Shown here: positions 25,980 to 36,551 of the stretch, piece by piece
How the letters are laid out: every line of letters starts with the position of its first letter
Numbering within the stretch: position 1 is the first letter of the stretch
DNA from: Eutrigla gurnardus
Taxonomy: Eukaryota > Chordata > Actinopteri > Perciformes > Triglidae
DNA: 64,000 nucleotides
Direction of reading: 5' to 3'
Assembly (NCBI GenBank): GCA_963514095.1
Contig: OY741277.1
Span: forward strand, 14,131,137-14,195,136
The notes under the pieces: generated by a model
Told to the model about the DNA's origin: nothing
The model's database searches: none
The model's input: only the letters and a program-made list of their open reading frames with translations
Made by a program: the position numbers and the translations under genes

Positions 25980-26110
25980 GGGTGATAGCTCAGTGGTAGA
26001 ATTGGCGCCCCATATACGAGGCTAAAATCTCTACTGCAGCGACCCGGATTCGAATCCGCCCAGCGGCCTTTTCACGCTGTCCTCTCCCAAAAAAGGCAAA
26101 AAAAATAACA
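25980..26110 (+). mobile_element. tRNA-derived SINE, plus strand
   Basis: The A-box TAGCTCAGTGG is at 25986-25996 and the B-box GGATTCGAATCC at 26046-26057, 49 bp between them. CATATACGAGGCTAAAA and CTGCAGCGACCCGG lie between. After the tRNA-like head come GCGGCCTTTTCACGCTGTCCTC and A-rich sequence, the pattern of a widespread teleost SINE. The spacing is too long for a genuine tRNA without an intron. Confidence 0.72.
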
Positions 26111-29100
26111 GAAATATACGCGTTGCTTAAATGTATTCTTATGGCGTGGTGTATGACAATCCCAGCTTCAGGAAATGGACTTGGGAGCGAATTAAAAAAT
26201 AAATCTAGAAACATAATTCACAGCATACATTAAAGTACCCGTGGCAAGGTAACGCAGTGCGATGCATACAGTCTGCGGCCCTGTAAGCGCTCGACTCGGA
26301 CGTGTCGCCCCGGCAACACACAGCTCGAGGAGCTGACACAGATTAGTCTGATGAGAATCTCTCATATAAAAAATTGTCAGGGAAAGACAACGGGTTTTGC
26401 CGGTCTCTTTACCGGACCCCGGTGTGCATCAGGGCCTAGTTGTAGGTGTTATATAGATGTTCTCAGCTCGCTTTGACAACACACTCTGCAGCATCCCGAG
26501 AGGGCCTCAGACAGCGTTTCCTAAAGGTTAATGGTATGCTCCGGTCATCCCCAGGTAGCAGCGGAGTGGCTTTGACACTAACGTGGTTACAGGTGGAGAA
26601 TGTCACCTCTGTTTTGCCAGGTTTTGACTTTTAACTCTGCACTTATTATTCTCTGAGCTTCCTGCACGTTGAATTAGTCACCGCTTTGTGCTGCTGTCCA
26701 GAACTTTCCTCTTTCTTTTTGGTTTTTGTTATTACGACAGGAGATAAAAGGCAATAAAAATAAAAACGGCACAACCCAAAAGCTTTTTTTCCTCTCGCTC
26801 TCTCTTTATACCTGAGATTGTTAGCCGTATTACGACGCCTGAGAGAGTCGTGCTGATTGATTTGATGCTGGCCTTGTTTCTGTTTGTGCCCCCAGAGAGA
26901 ATAAGAAAGCAAACACTAGTGTGAGGCATCATCAATCTCACACTAACCAGCTTGCATTCGGAGGAAGATTCTTGACTGACTTAGGGTGAAGCCCACAAAT
27001 TTCAGAACTGGAGGTTTATATTGTAACTCAATGCCTGAATAGAAGCAATCTTGAGAGAACTATAGCGAGGTAGCCTCTAGGAAATTGCAGCAGAGGTCAA
27101 GATTTTGTGTTTGCAGCATGTGGCATGCAAGCCACGTAGGCTGGTGGAACAGCTGCACTTATCCTCGGGCTGTCTCAATGTCACGAAGATCAGTATGATG
27201 TTAGCTCTGCCACGAATGTCCTTTTAGATATTTGTCTGACATTTGTCGTTTTCTAAACGTCCCCGGAGACGACGCCGGCACCGCCGTCCGTAAATCAATT
27301 CTGTGCTTTTAAGCTGCTCTTGTGTCCTTCATGTTTTCAAAAGGGGGAGAGAAAAAAACCCATTAGGTGGACTTCACCTGTTTCAAGGGTACTAAATGCA
27401 GATTTCCCTCCACAGCGCAACGTCAACACAGTGTAGATCTACATCTCTGACTCGCGGCTCAACAGAAGCAAAAGGCCACAGAGATTTGTAGCTACCGAGG
27501 CTACTTTTTTATTTTTCACTTTATACGGCAACAAAAACCTGAAAGTTTTCTTCTGTAGCCCAATAAAGCAATGTAAGGAAGGAGACCCGCTGCTGAATTT
27601 ACTGCAGTGCTACTGTAAAAGGTCTGTGGGTCGGATTTATTGGCCTGCCGGTGTAATTACGTTGACTGGGAGTCTCTTGGTGGCCCTCTTCTCGTTGGGC
27701 TCAATTTATAAATGCCACAGAGCTAGTAATCCCACCGTTTCCCCACTTAGTTTGGAAAGGGCTCTAGCCATCCTCCTGGCTTGGATTGATTACGTAGAGC
27801 TCAAATGAAGAGTAAGCAGTTTTCTGCTGTCGAACGCCAGCGCCGGTCTCCCGCTATTGATTCATTTTTCAGCAGAGGGAAAATAAGATATGCCACTTCT
27901 CCAAACTGTAGATATTTGTTTGCCTTTTTTGCTCATGAATTTATGGCCGCCTATTATTCAAACGCAGCTCTATTTTTGCGGGTATCTAATGTACACGTGT
28001 TGAGCTAAAAACAGGAGAAGCCCTGTTTATGTGATGTCAGCCGGTGCAAGGCGGCGTTTCTTCTCAGAAGTGAGTAAATTAGTCAGAACCTCTAAGGAGC
28101 AGATAAACCATTACACAGCCATGGATGATATTTACATAACCGTTAATTGAATTTACAGAAGCATGAGGTGTCAGTGGAAACTGATTAGTTGCAGTCGTGT
28201 AGACTTGACATGCAGGCCGCTGCCCAAGTGTTAAAGGGTCCGTTAATGTGAATCCTTAATACTGTTCCGTCTTTAGTCGCAGACTTGTCATTGTTAGTGG
28301 AGGGGTCAAACTGCCACTAAAGGAAACCAAACACGGCTGCTTCACATTAAAAGCACCCAACTGACCAAACGAGGCGGGGCTTTTATTGTTAAAAGACCTC
28401 AGGAAATGCTAATTATTCATTTACCGAGTTTATTGCTGACCACGATCGTTCATCCGAAGTGCATCTACAAAATTGTTTTGGCATTTTGTTCACCATGGAG
28501 ACAGAACAAGGAAAAATGTACCATTTTTGGAAACATGGAATTGTTGAAACGTAAGATATTTTCAGCAGAGATGAGTAAATATTTCAGCAAAAATGGCCAT
28601 GAAAGTATGTTATTATTCCAAGTTTCTTCATTTGCATAATGCATACGTGACATTACTGGGAGAGCAGTGACTGCAGTGAAAGAGAGAGTGCTTTTGGGTT
28701 AAATTGTTGTAGCATCCTTTGTCCTTGTATATATTTTTTGCATTATCAGTGGGTAAGATGACAACACATGATCCCGCGTCAAACGGGCCGTGAATATGAC
28801 TCATCCACACCCACCTTGACCCCGGCTTGCCTCCCTCCTCACCCCCCCTTCCGGCTCTCATTAGGATGTGGAGGACTTTGCTTAGTACATGCTCCGGGGG
28901 CCCATGTTTGCTATGCGCTGGTTTATCCAAGAGGAAGAATAGCTGGAGGACTGGATTTAGCCGGCCCCCGTGCAATGTGCCGTCTTCTCCACACGGGTCA
29001 CTGCCCTGGACATCCACTGGATGGCAAGCCGCTGGAAAACTGTCACACAGACGCGCTGTAGCAGAAGCTACGTACGTCGGCTTTGAATGCCTCCTTATTT

Positions 29101-29724
29101 TCCTCCCCCTACGTATTACTGGAGTTACAGCCCCGTCGGAGTGCATGCATTTTTAAGGCTTTTAAAGGACAAACTTCTTATGAATACAGGCTTTTTATGC
29201 AGGCTGGACAATTCAATTTGGTTCAGTTAAAATCCAGTGGGTTATTTAGAATAAGTGTGTTGTCTTTGCTATTGCGTCGTCTAAAACCTGTATATGCCCT
29301 CCGCTCTGAAGCACTTAATAATTTGGATTTTGCTGCATTTCTGTAGAGACCCGGGACGTTATTGAGTTAGGATGATAAAGCATTAATCACACTGTTGCCG
29401 TATGGGGGATGTATGGCGGTGAGGCCTCAGAGCTCAGACGGTTTGCATGCGAAGCCTCAGGTATGATATCAGTCGTGTGGTCGGACGGTACTGCGAGCGT
29501 TGATCTGCCACGTCGACGTGATTGACTCACGTCAACACTGTCACATTCATGTACCGGCGTGCTGCGGGATGTAAACACTAAGCACCACTTAAGTCTACAT
29601 GCTGCATATCTGAGGAGTGTGTTGGTCATCCATGTTTAACATTTTATTTTTTTATTTCTCAATATACATTTAATCGTCCTATGAAAACCGTTGTTTTGAG
29701 CAGTTTAGGATACTCCGTCTCTGA

Positions 29725-29890
29725 CATTTAAAGGAATTGTTCAACATTTTTGGAAATCTGCATGTTTTCTTTCATTTTGAGAGTAAGATGAGAAATTATA
29801 TAAATCCCGTTTCTCTCCATTAAGTGTGGAGCTATCATGTGGTTAGCTTAGCTTAGCGAAAGACTAGAAGCAGAGGAAAATGTATAACCC
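29725..29890 (+). repeat. AAAGGAATTGTT teleost repeat, partial copy
   Basis: AAAGGAATTGTTCAACATTT, TTGAGAGTAAGATGAGAA, GTGGTTAGCTTAGCTTAGCG and AAAGACTAGAAGCAGAGG appear in the order of an abundant fish repeat. The same family occurs at 60041-60345, with a reverse fragment at 4736-4795. Confidence 0.65.
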
Positions 29891-30983
29891 GGATACGTCA
29901 GGACATTTTGTTTTTAGAGGGATTTAAAGTATATCATGTTTTCATGTATTCTATTCTATTCTATTCTATAAAGACCTATTCTATTCTCTGCATCTGCCAT
30001 ATTAATGCTAGGTTAACTGCATCCTTACTCTAGCTCCATACTGAACATGGGAATCAGCCGGTACCCATCATTTACAAGTGTTTAATTAATCAGCTGTGTG
30101 GCAGACTGGGATAATTTGTTATGTTTATAACAAAATATAACAAATACATGGATAAACATCTTCTACATGTTTTAATTATTAACTATTAAAATAATAAATT
30201 GCAGTTCTTTTATTTCCATCCATCCATTAAGAACGTTATCGACACAAACTCTATATGCTGGGAAAAAAAACACAATTTAGTTGTCCAAGTTATTGGAAAG
30301 GTACAATTGCATCAAAGTCAGTAAAAAGCAGAAACCCCACACTCAGCTCTTGCTCAGCATCATCCCAGCCATCCCTTGTGTAATAAAAGACTGTAATAAT
30401 GCTTATTCTGTAAGACTAGAAGAAAATTAGACATTTAGCTCTTTCTAAGCGCCGCATTTCAAGGAACCAAGGATCATTTATTGTCATAGTGGAACACGGT
30501 TGCGTAACGTAATGCAGCTGTTGCCCATTTTCTTCCCAAAGAGAAACACGGCCCACAAAACAAAACCTAAAATGCATTTCTTGCATCAGGACGAATGTAA
30601 AACGGCAGCAACAAAAAACATTCTTTAGACATCAGGGGAACGTTGTCCATCAACGTTAATAAAGTCTGTTGATTCGTTGGCGGAAACAGAAAGTGGATAC
30701 AGTGCGTGATGGAGAGATTGTCAGCGATGGCGGCAGCGCATCAATACTTTGACTTTGTTAATGAAACATATTTAAGTCACATAAGGTGCCAGTGTGACCG
30801 TTGTTAATGAGTCCCTCCTCACGTTAATTACGTCTTCATTGGTTCCTAATTCGCCCACGTTCCTCTTATGGACTCCAAAAAGGTTGCATCCATTTAACCA
30901 TGCTAACGTCTCGCACCTCGGATGATGCAATATGTCCCCGGCTCGTAATTCAACCAACAAATTATTCATCTACTGCGTCTCCT

Positions 30984-31004
30984 GGGGGGGGGGGGGGGGG
31001 GGGG
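30984..31004. repeat. Poly(G) tract, 21 bp
   Basis: Uninterrupted G run. Similar G/C homopolymers lie at 7683-7696, 48894-48913 (C20) and 59092-59111 (G20). Confidence 0.97.
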
Positions 31005-33039
31005 ATAGATTCATTATCCAATTTAGCATACTTGTGGAGTGGGCTATGTCAGGTGATAAATGAAGAGCATCCAGGGAGAGGACAGCTTTACAGCAGACGG
31101 AGAACATGCAGAACCTCTTATGGTCTCTGTCAGATTTAAGATGTCCATTTGGCTCTAATATCCTTCCGTCCCATAGTGCATTGCCACATCTGTCCGATGC
31201 TAAGCCCCCCGTCGTCGAGGCGTGGAGGCTTGAGAGCAATCTTTGTGCTTCCGTTGAGTGATTCACAAGAGGCTTTTTAAGGGTAATGATGATATACCTG
31301 TGACAGAGTTAAAAAAAATAAAAAAAATCAGTTAACTCCTATTTTTCTAAGAGCTCAGCACCGATAATAAAGTGGCCACCGACATGACGGAGCATTTGTG
31401 TTGTTTATTTGCCTGACGACGCCTCCGTCTCACAGCCTCTCCTTCTGTATCCCTGTCAGCTTTATTGTGGGCTCAGCCTTCAGCGCAAGGCTGGGCTTTA
31501 TTATTTTTAATAAATTGCTCCGTATGAAGAGAGCGCTGATGCATATCTGATGCATATCCCTTCCTCTCCTTTCCTCATCCGTCGGCGCCCGTCATTTTCC
31601 CTCCCCCCTTTCCCATCTTTCCTCTCTTCTTCTGTTCCGTACCTGACACATTAAGAGCACACTTGCTCGGGAAACTAAAATGAGATGGATTCGTAAAGGA
31701 AGGCAAAAAGATTGAAGGAGAAGAGCGCTCGGCTCGGCAGACGGATGTGTTCTTCCTGCTAAGCCAGTGGTCATCATTCGTTGGGGCCGTCTGGCCTCTC
31801 GGGGCCGGCCTCAGACAGCACCGTCACCCACGGAGGATAGATGACCGTGAGCGGGGGCAGTGGAAGTGGCGGTGAAAGATAGCCCGCTCTGACGCCACCG
31901 GTCATCCATCACAGCCAGCCGCCGTGTAGAACCCCAGGCAACAACACTTGTGCCATCACCTCCTTGTTTTCTCTCTTAGCGTGAAGCCCTTTAGATCGAA
32001 AACAGAGGCTCCTGGACCAACTAAGTGGGGAGACGTCACACATCCTTCACATATACCTCACATAGCAACAAAATCTTCTCTTTTTTAGATGATTAACTTG
32101 GCTCCTTGTCTCAAAGTGAGGAGAGAGGCTCGGGCCAGGGTTTCCTGAATGAGTTAGAGGGGAAAAGACAGATTCTTCTAAAATTAGGACGGCGTCTCTG
32201 ATGCGATTATGTTTTTTTTAGGTTCTATTTTGAGGTGGATGCGTCGATAACGCTGTGAGTTGTTCTTTTGGAAACCAGGTTTCTCAACAATGGGTATTTG
32301 AGCTTTTGGCACCATGTCCGTGACCCCGTAGCACAGGAATATCAGCGGTGGGTGGGATGGGAGGCTGCTTTGGAAGTGACAGATTACATTTCCTGCCTCC
32401 TTGATGCTCTGCAGGCCAAGGCCCAGTGGTGGACCCGATAACTGTATGTCTCCATGATAGTCTACTTAAAGGCCCATTTTTCACATGACTCAAAACACGT
32501 TGAGCCTGAAGGTTCATTCTTCACCTCACAAAAAAAAAAAAAAAATGTCAACACAAGGTTAAAGTGTAACTTCACCCCGAGGTCTGAGCCCAACTCCACC
32601 CAGCTCATCATTTTGAAAAATGGGGAGTGCATGGATGTGAGAGGATGGAGTTTATTTTTAAATGCATTTAATGACGTGGATAATATTTGAATGGTCAAGC
32701 CTATGTCGGCATCGGCCTGCAAGGTTCACGGCAGTAGATAGCATGTTGAGCCATTTTGAACCCATTAAATACATATTTTTCTTGTGCATTCTTCTTTAAT
32801 TGGGTATTTGCGTGATGTTGATGAAAGGTCTCCGGCCAGAATCAACTAGTTATATGCTACTCAACAGTAAACCTCTTAACTAGGAGGCCACGAGGACCAA
32901 TTTTCTCCAATTTTCTCTCCAAGGTGCGACAAATAGGTGAAAGTCTAAAATGTGTTGTGAGTGTGAGATTACCTCTCTTCTCTTTGCTAGCCTGCAATTA
33001 ACTGGTGTCTTGCTGGAGTTGTGTGTTTGGTCTCCTTAC

Positions 33040-33140
33040 CTTTCACCCACTGCATGCTGGGTAAGTGCAAGCCTCCCTGCGACCCTGAAAAGGAATACAG
33101 AGCTGGTATAGAGTTACTTCCATCCATCTATTCTCCACAA
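33040..33140 (+). repeat. Tail of a LINE/SINE-like teleost repeat
   Basis: GCATGCTGGGTAAGTGCAAG, CCTCCCTGCGACCCTGAAAA and CCATCCATCTATTC follow the order of the very common fish repeat ending CTGCGACCCTGAACAGGATAAG plus a GGATGGATGG run. Divergent. Confidence 0.5.
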
Positions 33141-35816
33141 GTCCTTGTGGAAGGAAATATTTTTGTAATTCTGCTGCTGAAAGTTCGGCTGTAAAATGTA
33201 TCTTAAAAGCATTTCAGTGAAATCTGTGTGCTGACTTACCTTGGGCTTCTCTCAAACATGTAAACATGTGTCTGACGTACGCAAGTAATTTAAAGGCCCC
33301 GTCCTTCCAGACGATCCGGTGAATCCGCTTGGCGTCGTCCCTGATTCGTGTTCCCCTCTCATGAATATTTGGCTCCTGCTGGCAGACTGACAAACGTGTT
33401 CGACAGCATCTGCGAGGCGACGCTTCGCTTCCCCAATGAGAGAGCTGAGCAGGGCTGTTAAGCACCTGTGATTGCCGCCATTGTCTGGATCAAGCAAGCT
33501 GGCTGTCTTTTTATTGGTCGTCATCTCGTGTGTGCCTCTTGTACGGGGCGTGATGGAGCGGTGCACTCTGAAAAAGGCAGGACGACGCGTGCTGCATGTC
33601 GTGTATTTACACTCCGGAGACGCTCCCGAGAAATGCCGCGGTGAGATGCGGCGCTTCCGAGAAAGCCATCTATTTTTCTTTATTTATTTTTTAATCTTGC
33701 ATCTCAAACGAGCCGTCCTAATTAGCACACTCTGAAAGGCTTGTTTGTGTTTGCCAGCAGGTGCATTCGTGTCGCATGAGTGAGCTCCCCGCTGCATTTG
33801 TGTCACGGTGATTTCCACTGTGAGCAGGGAAACGTCTGGGAGGAAGGAGCACATCGAGATTGTGTGAAAATGCGTGTGCACGTGGTAATGTGGTCATTCC
33901 GGTGCACACATGCCGGCGTTCACACCAGCAGCTCTGCTTATGTAACCCCGTCCGTTGACAGTGGTGGAGTGGCGGCTCCCCGGTGGCCCTCCTGTTTGTT
34001 GCTCCGTAATGAAAGCGTTGCTCTGCTCAGGATTAGGCTGCAGCCTTACCTGGCTGTCAACGGGGAAACTGCTGAGATTAACACTCGCTCCCCGGCGCCC
34101 CGGCTCTCAGACGATGACAAAGCCTCGCACACATCACCCTCACAGGTCTTTTTTTTTTTTATACACAAGGTTCTTGACTCCACCACTTTAAAGTCATTAA
34201 ACAGAATGATTCCCTCCCTGGTACATTACTGCACTCTCGAGTGCTGATCTGATCGTATTAGAAAATGAGTGATAGGAAAGTTAGTATTACAAATTGTGCC
34301 TGCACTGTAAACATGCACAAATAATTTCAAACGCTCGTCCTCAAAGGAGGGCTGCATAATGACCTATCAGCCACAAACAAGCCGGCTAATTTGCAAAAAA
34401 AAAAAAAAAAAAGATGCAGAAGAGCATATCGCCGTAATGGATGTCAGTTAACTAATTGGCTTCAAAGTCTCTTTAATCACCTGTAATATACAGAAAGCAC
34501 ACAATACATCAAGCAATGCTGCCTTATGTAGAACAAAGTGTTGCATAATTTCCATGCAATGAGGCTCATGTTGCCGGATGTGCACGGAGGGAATTCTTTA
34601 ATTTTCTCTCTTTGGTCACACTAAAGCTTAATTAGTGGGTAGAGGACTTCTCCCACAAAATAGGGCTTTTTAACTAGGCTTTCTGGGTTGATCTGCTAGG
34701 AAGTATGTGTCACTCTATGAGGTTGAAGCGCACAGAGGCGGGAGCTAGTCAGCCTCCTTCCGAGGATGTTATGGATGATTTGATGGCCGCTCTGGGCGGC
34801 TGTACAACAACACAGTATATCACGCAGCTACAAGGCCCTGTGGGGTGGCACTGGGCCAGTCTGAGACCTGTCTAAATACACTGTGCAAGTGCCAAGTGGT
34901 CCAGCAGGGCCCTGCTCAAGGTCAGATAGGAACAGAGGGGCCAGATAAAATCCGCTGGCTGCAAGTCCATCAAGGGGGTCTCGTGCATCAGAGTCAGAGT
35001 TGTTGACGAAGGTCTTTTGAAATGTCCGTTAAAATCAAGATACATTAAAAGGTTGTGTTTTACTTACATACTTTAGAAACGGAGGCCAGTTTATTTACAA
35101 ACGATTTATCAATGAATCAATAAAATACACCAACAGATGAATCAACAGTAAAAATAGTTTCCCTGCACATTTGATTTTACATTTTTACACAGGATTCAAG
35201 GTGACATGATCTGTATTTGTGTTCAAATTGCACACATTAAGGCATGTATTACCTGAGGTAACCAGCAGATGGAGCACTTTCTGTATTGAACGTGGCCCTG
35301 ACTCAGTCTCAAATTTGGTTTCAACCTGAGCCCACCTAGCACAGATACCAAGAGGCACATTTTGACATTCATCTGAAACATTCCAGGCTTTTTCTTTTCA
35401 GTTCACTTCCCGAGTCTACGACCTGCGCCGGTCTGTTAGTTATTCTCTCCTCTACACTTTTCCCACATTATTTTACTGCAACGCACCTCAAATGCCATCT
35501 CCTTGTGTGCCTCACTAGACGAGCAGCCACATTATTTTCCCCGGGTCTCGGATTTCTCACCATGCCCTCTTGAGTCCGGCTCAGAAGTGTGCTTTGGCTC
35601 CGAATGTGAACGCCTCAATTTATTAGACTGTTATTATGGTGGGAGTCAGATGGATGTCATTCTCTCGGGTGCCGTGAAGCCTCACACTTGATGGCTATAA
35701 TATCCTAGCAACGGGTCTGGAGATTGGTGTGGGCTGAGCTGGGTTGCACTCTTGTATACAGGGATTAAGTAATTTATGTGGAGGTTGTTTTTCAAAGTTC
35801 ATTTTTAATGCCCATG

Positions 35817-35820
<4 letters not shown>

Positions 35821-35863
<43 letters not shown>
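35821..35863. repeat. (TTA)n microsatellite
   Basis: Perfect TTA trinucleotide run of 43 bp, followed by TTTA tetranucleotides to about 35880. Confidence 0.97.
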
Positions 35864-36117
35864 GTATTTATTTATTTATTTTAAAGTTTGTCCCCTTTCA
35901 ACACTGAATCTGCAACTTACAATTCATTACACATTAGAAAATGTAGAATTAAAAATGTCATATATTCAAAGTGAAACCATAGTGAACACATTGCTGTACA
36001 TTGTCTAGGTCTATTTTGGGATTCTGTCTGAGATCAGAATTAGCAGTCTAGGTTTTTCTTCTTCCTCTAATTCCGTCTAAACCAAGTACTTGCACTTGTT
36101 TGATCAAATATGGGAAA

Positions 36118-36364
36118 CTAAAGGCCACCGGGGTAGTAGCAGCCAGTCAACAGCAGCTGCTCGACTCCACCAGGGGCAACAACAACAAAAAAAAGTTGGC
36201 TTGTTGGCGTTTTTGAAATAGTTCCTGTTTCGGCCCGTGTAGAGCGCTGAGAGCTTTTCACAACAACCGCGGAACTTTGAGCTCTCCTCCAACACGTGAC
36301 AGCGGACTTTCCAACACTCTGTTTCGGGCTAACCTGGCTCGGCGGTAACGGGCACGTCAGCGTT
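36118..36364 (+). promoter_or_regulatory. Candidate alternative promoter and 5' UTR of oxr1
   Basis: This block stands out from its AT-rich surroundings by its CpG density, which continues through the putative first exon. A palindromic E-box CACGTG lies at 36293-36298 in the context AACACGTGAC, close to the GTCACGTGAC site bound by MiT/TFE and USF factors. No TATA box is evident, which fits a CpG-type promoter. The assignment depends on exon 36365 being real. Confidence 0.5.
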
Positions 36365-36551
36365 ATGGACTTCATATTTTCTATCACGGGAAGCGGCGCT
36401 GTCAGAGTCGTCAGAGATGCGATCTCCCAGAGGCTGTGGCCCGGACCCGAAACCGGAGAGGAGACCACCGAAGTACGGCAGCACAAGACCACCGAAATAC
36501 AGCAGCACACCGGGACAACACACCACCGTAACGGCGACACCTCCAGAGCAG
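36365..36551 (+). CDS. oxr1: Probable alternative first coding exon of oxr1
   Basis: Open frame from ATG 36365 (context cgttATGG) giving MDFIFSITGSGAVRVVRD, then AISQRLWPGPETGEE, 62 codons plus one base, to a candidate donor GCAG|gttagt at 36552. The spare G joins the AT that opens exon 49353 to give Asp, so the reading would run ...TSRA-D-TGQKK with the frame kept. The long mammalian OXR1 isoform also has a unique first exon joined at this same Asp; it begins MDYLTTFTEKSG, and the MD[YF] start with a following SG...R...RL pattern is a weak similarity. The exon sits in a CpG-rich patch with a CACGTG box 67 bp upstream. It contains an 8-residue tandem repeat (TTEVRQHK/TTEIQQHT). The donor is non-ideal (T at +3). 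Alternatively it could be a chance ORF in a CpG-rich patch; transcript evidence would settle it. Confidence 0.72.

Larger units (their letters stand above)
17655..36364 (+). other. Large oxr1 intron, first part
   Basis: No recognisable coding exon or second gene on either strand. It contains transposon remnants around 17.9-19.5 kb, a repeat copy at 22.4 kb, SINEs at 23.1 and 26.0 kb, and long stretches of unique sequence (20.4-20.8, 26.9-28.4, 30.7-31.3, 33.2-34.6 kb) that could include conserved regulatory elements. Confidence 0.8.

Noticed and set aside
36118..36540. 140-residue minus-strand frame opposite the candidate first exon
   Set aside because: CpG-rich sequence with few stops; the plus-strand frame has the phase-matched donor, this one has no supporting signal.
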